Assembly: GCF_001466725.1 (NCBI RefSeq)
Contig: NZ_CP013650.1
Span: forward strand, 2,542,001 to 2,606,000
DNA length: 64,000 bases
Direction: 5' to 3'
Source of the DNA: Lacimicrobium alkaliphilum
GTDB lineage: Bacteria; Pseudomonadota; Gammaproteobacteria; Enterobacterales; Alteromonadaceae
Shown: piece by piece, positions 36,764-44,684 of the stretch
Numbering within the stretch: the stretch's first letter is position 1
Layout: every line of letters begins with the position of its first letter
Notes under the pieces: generated by a model
Database searches by the model: none
What the model was told of the DNA's origin: nothing
What the model saw: only the letters and a program-made list of their open reading frames with translations
Program-made: the position numbers and the translations under genes

Positions 36764-38596
36764 ATGCAACGACAAAAACTTACCATACCAGCCCTGGTTG
36801 TAGCGATGGCACTGGGAACATCTGCCTGCCAACAGCAACCGGAGAGTCAATCACCAGACACCGCCAAGGCGCTGACACCAGAAGACGCGCGCAATTTTCT
36901 AAAAGATGCTCAGGCTGAACTGGAAAAACTGCAACTACCCGCTGTCCAGGCCGCCTGGGCTTATGCTACTTACATTAATCAGGATACTGCCGCTGTTTCG
37001 GCTTATTTAAGCGAAAAGCTCTCTTCGCGGCAGGCAGAACTGGCCAAAGAAGCCGCGAAATTCAGCGATGTACAGGTAGATGCCGACGCCCGCCGCCAGT
37101 TAAATCTACTGGTGAATTCCTTTGTATTGGCACCGCCATCCGATTCTGAGAAGTCAGAGCGTCTGGCCAAACTGTCATCCGAACTGGATGGTATGTACGG
37201 CAAGGGTAAATATTGCCCCGAAGAGGGCGAATGTATGAGCCTGGGCGATATGACCGCGAAAATGGCCAGAGTACGTGATCACGAACAACTGCTGGATATC
37301 TGGCAGGGCTGGCGGCAAATCAGCCCGCCCATGAAGCCTTTGTATGAAGAGCTGGTAACCCTGGCTAATGAGGGCGCACAGGAGCTGGGCTTCGCTGACA
37401 CCAGTGAACTGTGGCGTGGCAAGTATGACATGCCCGCCGAAGAGTTCGGCCCTGAACTGGACCGGACCTGGAATCAGGTAAAACCTTTTTATGATGCCCT
37501 GCATTGTCACGTGCGAGCCAAACTGGGTGAACATTATGGTACAGATGTGGTACCGCAGGACCTGCCTATTCCGGCGCACCTGCTGGGCAATATGTGGGCA
37601 CAGACCTGGGGCAATATTTACGAGCTGGTAAAACCTGAGCAAAAGATGAAGGTACCGGATGTGACCGCCGCCCTCAAAGATCAGGATTATGACGAAATAA
37701 AAATGGTCAAACAGGCTGAGTCTTTCTTCAGCTCCCTTGGCTTTGAAGAACTGCCGGAAACCTTCTGGGAACGTTCTCAATTTACCAAGCCCCGTGACAG
37801 AGAGGTCATCTGCCATGCTTCGGCCTGGGATATTGATGATAAAGACGATCTGCGCATCAAAATGTGTATCCAGAAAACCGGGGAAGAGTTTAATGTTATC
37901 CACCATGAGCTTGGGCATAACTATTATCAACGTGCCTATAAAGACCAACCCTTGTTATACCGTGGCTCAGCTAATGACGGCTTCCATGAAGCCATTGGCG
38001 ATACCATCGCCTTGTCAATCACGCCTAAATACCTGAAGCAGATTGATCTGATTGATGAAATACCTGATGAGTCCAATGATATTGGCATGTTGTTGCAGGT
38101 AGCGCTGGATAAGATTGCTTTCATCCCATTCGGCTTGATGGTAGATCAGTGGCGCTGGAAAGTATTCTCCGGTGAGGTCAAACCCGAAGATTACAATAAG
38201 GTCTGGTGGGAGCTGCGCGAGAAATATCAGGGTGTCAGAGCCCCTATTGATCGCCCCGCCGATGCCTTTGACCCTGGTGCCAAGTATCATGTGCCGGGCA
38301 ACACGCCTTATACACGCTATTTCCTGGCGCATATTCTGCAGTTCCAGTTCCATAAGGCGCTGTGTGAAATTGCCGGTGACGAGGGCTCCATCCACCGCTG
38401 CTCTATCTATGGCAGCAAAGAAGCCGGTGAGGCCCTGAATGCGATGCTGGAAATGGGCATGAGCCGCCCCTGGCAGGAAGCGCTGGAAAGCCTGACCGGT
38501 TCGCCGCAAATGGACGCCACCGCAATACTGGACTACTTCGCCCCGCTGAAAACCTGGCTGGATGAACAAAACCAGGGCCGCCAGTGCGGTTTTTAA
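36764..38596 (+). CDS. Peptidase M2 family (angiotensin-converting-enzyme-like) lipoprotein
   Basis: 610-residue zinc dipeptidyl carboxypeptidase of the ACE family. Lipoprotein signal peptide with lipobox LGTSAC, so membrane-anchored in the envelope. Zinc site HELGH (His381, Glu382, His385) with the third ligand Glu409 in GFHEAIGD; the C-terminal PYTRYFLAHILQFQFHKALC block is characteristic of M2. The ATG at 36764 has AGAGGGA five bases upstream; the frame extends 46 codons upstream through terminator and promoter DNA, which I reject. It is monocistronic and ends in a terminator. Confidence 0.93.
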   Translation: MQRQKLTIPALVVAMALGTSACQQQPESQSPDTAKALTPEDARNFLKDAQAELEKLQLPAVQAAWAYATYINQDTAAVSAYLSEKLSSRQAELAKEAAKFSDVQVDADARRQLNLLVNSFVLAPPSDSEKSERLAKLSSELDGMYGKGKYCPEEGECMSLGDMTAKMARVRDHEQLLDIWQGWRQISPPMKPLYEELVTLANEGAQELGFADTSELWRGKYDMPAEEFGPELDRTWNQVKPFYDALHCHVRAKLGEHYGTDVVPQDLPIPAHLLGNMWAQTWGNIYELVKPEQKMKVPDVTAALKDQDYDEIKMVKQAESFFSSLGFEELPETFWERSQFTKPRDREVICHASAWDIDDKDDLRIKMCIQKTGEEFNVIHHELGHNYYQRAYKDQPLLYRGSANDGFHEAIGDTIALSITPKYLKQIDLIDEIPDESNDIGMLLQVALDKIAFIPFGLMVDQWRWKVFSGEVKPEDYNKVWWELREKYQGVRAPIDRPADAFDPGAKYHVPGNTPYTRYFLAHILQFQFHKALCEIAGDEGSIHRCSIYGSKEAGEALNAMLEMGMSRPWQEALESLTGSPQMDATAILDYFAPLKTWLDEQNQGRQCGF

Positions 38597-38620
38597 ACTG
38601 ACAGCCTGTTTTAAATAACG

Positions 38621-38652
38621 AAAAGGTCGGCCATAGCGTCGACCTTTTTATT
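38621..38652 (+). terminator. Rho-independent terminator of the M2 peptidase gene
   Basis: AAAAGGTCG / CGACCTTTTT with an 11-base loop, 25 bp after the stop codon. Confidence 0.85.
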
Positions 38653-38803
38653 GCCTGAAATCCATGTTGATGTTGATTTCTGCAGCAGTTTGTCGCGTAT
38701 TCAGGCAAGACAGAGTGTATGTAGTTACTCTGAATGAAGGGTAACCCAGTATCAATGCATTACAGACTCTGCCCGAAAGATTCGAGCCAAAACTCAACAC
38801 GCC

Positions 38804-39721
38804 CTAATCCAACATTGCCTTAAGGTGCACAATCACACTGCGGCCCAGCGCGCTCAGGGCATAGCCCCCCTCAAGCGTTGAGACCATGCGTCCCTGGCAA
38901 TGTTTATTGGCCAGCGCCTTAAGCTGACTGGTGATCCAGTGATAGTCGGTTTCCACCAGCTTAAAGTGAGCCATATCATCTTCAAAGTGCGCATCAAAAC
39001 CGGCAGATATCATAATCAACTCAGGGGCAAACGCATCCAGCTTATCCAGCCAGCGATCCTGAATGGCCTGCTGAAAGGCGTCACTATCCGTGCCCGCCGG
39101 TAGTGGCAGGTTGAGTATATGCTCATTGCCAGGCCCGACATTATAGGGGTAGAAGGGATATTCGTAGCTGGAACAAAAAAGCACCCGTTGATCATTAAAA
39201 AAGATATCCTCGGTGCCATTGCCATGGTGCACATCAAAATCCACGATAGCAATGCGTTGCAGACCATACTGATGCAAGGCGTGCATGGCACCCACGGCAA
39301 TATTATTAAACAGACAAAATCCCATGGCCTTATCCCGTTCTGCATGGTGCCCTGGCGGACGCACCGCACAAAATGCCTGGGACATTTCCCCGGATAATAC
39401 TGCATCCACCGCCTGAATATTGGCGCCCGCCGCATACAAGGCCGCCTCCAGACTGTGCGGCATCATTTGAGTATCCGGATCCATCTGGACCTGGCCTGAC
39501 TCCGGTGACAACGCAAACACCCTGTCCACATATTCCGGGCTATGCGCGCGATATAACTGAGTCAGCTCAGCTGCTATGGCCTGCTGTCTGACAACAGAAA
39601 ACTCCATGCCGGAGGCGATCAACCTATCATTAATTGCATCCAGCCGCTCCGGACATTCGGGATGCTCATTACCCACATCGTGCTCACTGCATTTAGGATG
39701 ACTGATAAATAACAGGCTCAT
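38804..39721 (-). CDS. Histone-deacetylase-family deacetylase (AcuC/HdaH-like)
   Basis: 305-residue zinc amidohydrolase of the arginase/deacetylase fold. Signatures: HPECPERLDAI, the active-site pair RPPGHH (His125, His126), GFCLFNN, the zinc motif DFDVHHGNGT (Asp161, His165) and AGFDAHFEDD. All metal and catalytic residues expected for class II-type bacterial deacetylases are present. Candidate substrates are acetyl-lysine in proteins or acetylated small amines. It overlaps the upstream acetyl-CoA hydrolase-GNAT gene by ATGA, so the two are translated together. Confidence 0.92.
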   Translation of the reverse strand: MSLLFISHPKCSEHDVGNEHPECPERLDAINDRLIASGMEFSVVRQQAIAAELTQLYRAHSPEYVDRVFALSPESGQVQMDPDTQMMPHSLEAALYAAGANIQAVDAVLSGEMSQAFCAVRPPGHHAERDKAMGFCLFNNIAVGAMHALHQYGLQRIAIVDFDVHHGNGTEDIFFNDQRVLFCSSYEYPFYPYNVGPGNEHILNLPLPAGTDSDAFQQAIQDRWLDKLDAFAPELIMISAGFDAHFEDDMAHFKLVETDYHWITSQLKALANKHCQGRMVSTLEGGYALSALGRSVIVHLKAMLD

Positions 39722-41556
39722 TGGCTCTCCAGCGACAGGCGCAACATCACTTCACCTGGCTCTTCAGTGGGCTCACGGACAAAACTGGCATTTTCGAAAA
39801 TTCGCAACATGGTTTTATTGTCGGCCCTTACATAAGCCTGCATCATTTTTACCCCTCGCTGTTTCGCTATGTTGGCCATTTCGCTCAATAGCTGCTTGGC
39901 CATACCCTTGCCCCTGTTGCTCTCACGGGTCACAAAAGCGACCTCGCAGGATTGGCCGTCATTACTCAGATAGTACCGACCAACCGCCTGGATTTCCGAT
40001 ACCGAGCCATATTGTTTCACTATACACAAGGCCAGGTCTCTGGACTGATCCACACTTACCAGCCCACAGGATTTTTCACGACTCATCTGAGTGGGAATAT
40101 GGTTATACCTTAAATATAGGGTTTCTTTAGTATGGGAATAGAAAAACTCCTGCAAACGCCGCTCATCCGCCGGGTTCAATGGACGCAGATCATAATTCTG
40201 GCCCTCAACACGCAGGGTTTTTACATTAATCGGACTAAGCTCCGGTACTTCTCTGGGATAGTCCTTCTGATAATGCGGCACCCAGTAATGCTCACGCACC
40301 TTTTCCAGCAGCTCGGCACGAAACTTAGGGTGCGCCACCCGAATTAATTCCAGCGCCCGCTCCCGAATACTGCGCCCTTTTAATGAGGCTACCCCAAACT
40401 CAGTGACCACATAATGCACATGCCCTCTTGAGGTCACCACCCCACTGCCCGGAGTAATAGTAGGCACAATACGCGATATGGTTCCCTGTTTTGCCGTCGA
40501 GGGCAGCGCAATAATGGGCTTGCCGCCGGGGCTCAGGGCGGCACCGCGGATAAAGTCCACCTGACCACCTATACCGCTATAAAACTGATAGCCAATAGAG
40601 TCTGCCACCACCTGTCCGGTCAGATCCACTTCCAGTGCACTGTTGATGGCGACCATTTGATGATTGCGGGCAATGTTAACCGGTGAGTTCACATAGCTGC
40701 TGGGATAAAACTCCACATGGGGATTATTATGCACAAAGTCATACAACCTCTGACTGCCAAGACAGAAGCTGGTAACCGTTTTGCCGGGATGAAAGGTTTT
40801 ATTGCGATTATTGATCACACCCTTAGCGATTAAATCGATAACGCCATCGGTAATCAATTCACTGTGGACCCCCAGGTCTTTGTGATTGTGCAGGTAACGC
40901 AATACGGCATTGGGAATTTTGCCAACGCCAAGCTGGATGGTCGCGCCATCTTCCACCAACATCGATACATATTGGCCGATACGTTCGGTTTTTTTATCCG
41001 GCTCGTAATCAGGCAGGGCCGGCAATGCCTGTTGCCGTTCAATGCAGGCATCCAGCTCACTGACGTGAATGAACGAGTGGCCACTGGTACGGGGCATTAA
41101 AGGATTGATCTGGGCTATCACCCGTTTTGCTTTGCGTGCCGCCGCCAAGGTCACATCCACCGCAACACCCAGCGAACAATAGCCGAATTGATCAGGTGGA
41201 CTGACCATGATTAACGCCGCATCCAGAGGCAGAATATCCTGCTCAAATAACGAGTGAACCTCAGATAAAAAGCACGGCGTATAATCTGCGCGCCCTTCTG
41301 CCACTGCCCGTCGAATCTTATCACTGCCGATAAACAGGGTATTGACCTTGAACAGTTCACTGTACTCGGGTTCTACCCAGCGACTGTCGGACAGAGTCAG
41401 AGTATGGACAATCTCAATATCATGCAAACCATGACTATCTTTGATCAGATCATCTATTAAACCGTTTGGCACCCCGGCATTAGAGCCGAGAAATACCCGG
41501 CTGCCGGATTTAATCAGTGCCGGCCAGTCGGGACGATTTGGCAACGCAACATACAT
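39718..41556 (-). CDS. Acetyl-CoA hydrolase/transferase fused to a GNAT acetyltransferase
   Basis: About 612 residues. The first 430 form an acetyl-CoA hydrolase/CoA-transferase (NSALEVDLTGQVVADSIG with the conserved Glu, SGIGGQVDFIRGA, VVTSRGHVHYVVTEFG). From about 465 a GNAT domain follows (LRPLNPADERRLQEFFYS, VTRESNRGKGMAKQLLSEM, the acetyl-CoA loop RGKGMA). CoA-enzyme plus GNAT fusions recall Pat-type lysine acetyltransferases, though there the partner is an acyl-CoA synthetase-like domain. With the coupled deacetylase this may be a reversible protein acetylation pair. Start uncertain: ATG 41556 or GTG 41583. Confidence 0.88.
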   Translation of the reverse strand: MYVALPNRPDWPALIKSGSRVFLGSNAGVPNGLIDDLIKDSHGLHDIEIVHTLTLSDSRWVEPEYSELFKVNTLFIGSDKIRRAVAEGRADYTPCFLSEVHSLFEQDILPLDAALIMVSPPDQFGYCSLGVAVDVTLAAARKAKRVIAQINPLMPRTSGHSFIHVSELDACIERQQALPALPDYEPDKKTERIGQYVSMLVEDGATIQLGVGKIPNAVLRYLHNHKDLGVHSELITDGVIDLIAKGVINNRNKTFHPGKTVTSFCLGSQRLYDFVHNNPHVEFYPSSYVNSPVNIARNHQMVAINSALEVDLTGQVVADSIGYQFYSGIGGQVDFIRGAALSPGGKPIIALPSTAKQGTISRIVPTITPGSGVVTSRGHVHYVVTEFGVASLKGRSIRERALELIRVAHPKFRAELLEKVREHYWVPHYQKDYPREVPELSPINVKTLRVEGQNYDLRPLNPADERRLQEFFYSHTKETLYLRYNHIPTQMSREKSCGLVSVDQSRDLALCIVKQYGSVSEIQAVGRYYLSNDGQSCEVAFVTRESNRGKGMAKQLLSEMANIAKQRGVKMMQAYVRADNKTMLRIFENASFVREPTEEPGEVMLRLSLESQ

Positions 41557-41664
41557 AAAGCTGTCTGAGCTCCTGAATCCCACGGAAGTCTGATCATATC
41601 CTCCCTATGCACAACAGTATACCCAGCGTTGCAGCCGGATTACCGATAAGTCTCAATGCCTCAA

Positions 41665-41700
41665 TAAAAAAGCCGCTGTCTTTCCAGGCAGCGGCTTTTG
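41665..41700 (-). terminator. Rho-independent terminator of the PKD lipoprotein gene
   Basis: Stem AAGCCGCTG / CAGCGGCTT, with a T run read leftward. Nearly identical in stem and flanks to the terminator at 44626-44661. Confidence 0.85.
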
Positions 41701-41727
41701 CTTTCACATCTCAGTACTTTCTTATTG

Positions 41728-44382
41728 TCAATCAGAGACTTGTACAGGTGGCTGAAGGACTTTTTCCCATCGGGTAGCCAGAAAATCAAACAGAGTCAGC
41801 CGATCTTCTCCCTGATACTCATCTTCACCGTAAATATGACTGTCGTTAAAGTATCTATGCTGTTGAGCAAGAAAAATGCCAGCTTTGTTTTGAAGATCAC
41901 CATATTCCATCGCAATCATATCCCAGACTCTCTCATGATAAAAAATGCAGTTATCGCCAGCCACAGATTCAAATGACAGGGGTTTACAAAACTGCCCATC
42001 AGGACTACCCCAGACATATTGATAACGCCGTATCAAAACTTGCTTATTATCATTAATTTGCCAATAGCCTGGCATGTCTATTATTTCATCTGCCGACAAC
42101 TCGCCATCTTCATTACTATCTCTGCTCCAAGATGTCTTTGCAGAGCCATCTATGTTCAGTTCAACCCAGAACTTTTCAAATGGATCTTGCCTATACCTAT
42201 ACATCGGTGACGAATAAATACCCGCGATATTCTCCACCGTCAGTGCGCTATCATCAAAATTATTGGTAACAGCCCAGCCTGTGCCAGCATATGCTTTACC
42301 AGCACGGTATAATTTTATATTTACCTGCAATTTGCCATTCGGCACCTGCAAAAAACCAATATTGGCAGAGCCAAAAATCGTATCGTCATCCAGAGTAATT
42401 GACACAGTACCATCTGTTGTCGGAACCCAATCCCCACTTACTATAGTGTTGCTAACACTTCCCTCTGCATCGACAAGAGGATAAAGAGCCTCTAGCTGTC
42501 CTCCATCCTGCCAGTTACCAGAAAACTTCAGGCCGATACTTTTATAGCTGGCAGTTTCTCTACCCCATAGGAGATCAGGATTGACAAAGGGAACCGAAAG
42601 CTCAGGCAAAGTAACAACAAACTCCTTATCGAGTTGTATCGCCCTATCTAATCCAAGCAGTTGATTATTGTTAATAAACCTCAGACTATAAGTTTCCGGA
42701 CGATATTGAACCTTGAATTCGCTATCACCATAGCCGCCGAACAGCTTTTCCTCATTAGTCTGAGTAATCAATAAAACCTGCTCGCCGCCTGGCAGACTTA
42801 CAGCCTTAACGATCAGATCACTGTAGAATACCTCGCAGGGTAATGACGAATGAAGACCTAAGTCCATTTCCGCACAGTAATCTTCATCTGTTTTCTGTTC
42901 TGGTATAAGAACAAGCTGCAAACCATGCTCAGTTTGCTGCCACGTAAAATCAATATGGCCTTCGCTAAAAGAAAACGCACCATTACCTGCATTATCAAAA
43001 ACTAAACGCCCACCTAGAGCGGAGTAAGCAACGGAAATGGAAGACTTCTCAGTCACCTCATTGTCATATAAAAATAACGTTTCATCACCAGTTTGAACGG
43101 CTGGTTCGGCTGTGACAAAAAGTTCCGACTCGGCTTGATAGTAAACCACAGTATGGTTTCGCTTAACTCTATCCAGAAATCTATCCGTAAACAGTTTATC
43201 CCGGGCATGAGCAAGCACATCACCCATTTGAATATCCAGGTAAGACAGGTTCTCTGACTCTGCATTATCCAGAATCAGTTTTATCATCAGCGCCGTATCC
43301 GCAATGTCGACAACGGCCATCTTTGCACTGACCTCAGCCAGTTTAGCTTCACCAGAAAGCGCTGCGATATCAGGTTCCGGAATTCTCTGTGCCTGCATAT
43401 CAAACAAACCGTGCACGGCAGTACTGATATGATCGATTCTGGCGTTGTAACGCGCAAAGCCCTCTTCTTGCTGTATACTTTCTGCTTCCACCTGCGCGAC
43501 TGTGCCAAGTATGGCACTTAACGCCATATTCTCGTTTTCTACAGAACGAGCGACCAATGCCATCATTTCAACGCCCTGGTCCGCATCAACGCTTAACGGC
43601 AAACTGAAATTGCCTGTCATATCGGCATTAAACTCGGTTACCTCATTCCCCACAGTCAGGGTTAGCAACGCCCCTGCAAAAAGAGACTCAGGTAATTCAC
43701 CGGTCAGTTCAAACTCGTACTTAAACGCATTAACCAGCACATTAAACTCGTGCTCAGTAAAATCCCCCTGGTTGTCCGTCACCGTTACCTTAAAACCAAG
43801 TTCAGTATCTTCAGTGACAGAGGGCGTCACAAAACTTAACACGTGATCATTAACCTTAAGATCTGTCACTGCCGGACCGCTAACCTGCTCCCATACATAA
43901 CTGACGACACTGCCTTCAGCGTCTGTTGCAACAGCCTCTACGCTATGACTGGATGCTTCGGCGGCCGTGAGTCCTTCAATGGTCACTTCAGGTGGAGCAT
44001 TTGCGTTAGCTGTTAGTGTTATCTGCACACTGGCAGTAGCCCCATCGTCATCCGTCACTTGCAGCTCAAACACAAGGGTTTCAGTTCCTGACACCTCAGG
44101 AACAGCTATCGTCAACTCTGCACTGCCAGGCTGCTCAAATTCTATGGCCGGGCCGGAGAGTTGCTGCCACTTATATTCAGCAATCTGACCATCACTGTCA
44201 TTTGCTGACACCGTAAGAGTGATCTCCTCGCCTTCGGTGGCAGAAATGTTAGTGGTGGATAGAGTCGGAGCCTGATTAGCGGGTGGCAAAGACGATTGCT
44301 GAGAGGACGAAGAAGAGCCGCCGGAACCGCCGCAAGCGGAAATCAATAATAACAATGCCAGACTGGCGATTTTATTCTTCAT
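41728..44382 (-). CDS. Large surface lipoprotein with PKD/REJ-like repeats
   Basis: 884 residues. Lipobox LLISAC, a Gly/Ser linker (residues about 19-35), then at least two Ig-like PKD/REJ modules (about 40-125: APTLSTTNISATEGEEITLT, YKWQQLSGPAIEFEQP, LQVTDDDG; and 128-215: YVWEQVSGPAV, VTVTDNQGD), each with the WxQxSGP signature. The remainder is a long region without a motif I recognise (Trp- and acid-rich). It is probably an outer-membrane-anchored protein, perhaps binding a polymer. ATG at 44382 preferred over GTG at 44394. It is downstream of the TonB receptor, in the same direction but separated by a terminator. Confidence 0.85.
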   Translation of the reverse strand: MKNKIASLALLLLISACGGSGGSSSSSQQSSLPPANQAPTLSTTNISATEGEEITLTVSANDSDGQIAEYKWQQLSGPAIEFEQPGSAELTIAVPEVSGTETLVFELQVTDDDGATASVQITLTANANAPPEVTIEGLTAAEASSHSVEAVATDAEGSVVSYVWEQVSGPAVTDLKVNDHVLSFVTPSVTEDTELGFKVTVTDNQGDFTEHEFNVLVNAFKYEFELTGELPESLFAGALLTLTVGNEVTEFNADMTGNFSLPLSVDADQGVEMMALVARSVENENMALSAILGTVAQVEAESIQQEEGFARYNARIDHISTAVHGLFDMQAQRIPEPDIAALSGEAKLAEVSAKMAVVDIADTALMIKLILDNAESENLSYLDIQMGDVLAHARDKLFTDRFLDRVKRNHTVVYYQAESELFVTAEPAVQTGDETLFLYDNEVTEKSSISVAYSALGGRLVFDNAGNGAFSFSEGHIDFTWQQTEHGLQLVLIPEQKTDEDYCAEMDLGLHSSLPCEVFYSDLIVKAVSLPGGEQVLLITQTNEEKLFGGYGDSEFKVQYRPETYSLRFINNNQLLGLDRAIQLDKEFVVTLPELSVPFVNPDLLWGRETASYKSIGLKFSGNWQDGGQLEALYPLVDAEGSVSNTIVSGDWVPTTDGTVSITLDDDTIFGSANIGFLQVPNGKLQVNIKLYRAGKAYAGTGWAVTNNFDDSALTVENIAGIYSSPMYRYRQDPFEKFWVELNIDGSAKTSWSRDSNEDGELSADEIIDMPGYWQINDNKQVLIRRYQYVWGSPDGQFCKPLSFESVAGDNCIFYHERVWDMIAMEYGDLQNKAGIFLAQQHRYFNDSHIYGEDEYQGEDRLTLFDFLATRWEKVLQPPVQVSD

Positions 44383-44684
44383 TATTTGTATCACCTCAAA
44401 CTACACAGGATACAAACAATAACTTAAGTGCATCCTTTCTGATTTAATCCATGCTCTCGAAACTGAAAGCCATAGCCATTATCTATAGTTCTGTTGTTCA
44501 ATCAAGCACAACATAGAACAGAAACCTGGAAAAGAGAGGTCTGGCCTATGTCAAGATTGCCTGAGCGTTAACCTGTATCACTAACACTTCCGTTGAAAAA
44601 AGCCGACAGTCCGCAGAAAGAAACACAAAAAAAGCCGCTGTCCTGGCAGGCAGCGGCTTTTGCTTTCACTATCAACGTATTAGC
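44383..44684. other. Intergenic region upstream of the PKD lipoprotein
   Basis: About 300 bp. Contains the TonB-receptor terminator (44626-44661) and, presumably, the lipoprotein promoter near 44420-44500. No gene or further repeat seen. Confidence 0.5.
44626..44661 (-). terminator. Rho-independent terminator of the TonB receptor gene
   Basis: Stem AAGCCGCTG / CAGCGGCTT with a T7 run read leftward. It shares AAAAAAGCCGCTGTC and CAGGCAGCGGCTTTTGCTTT with the terminator at 41665-41700. Confidence 0.87.
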
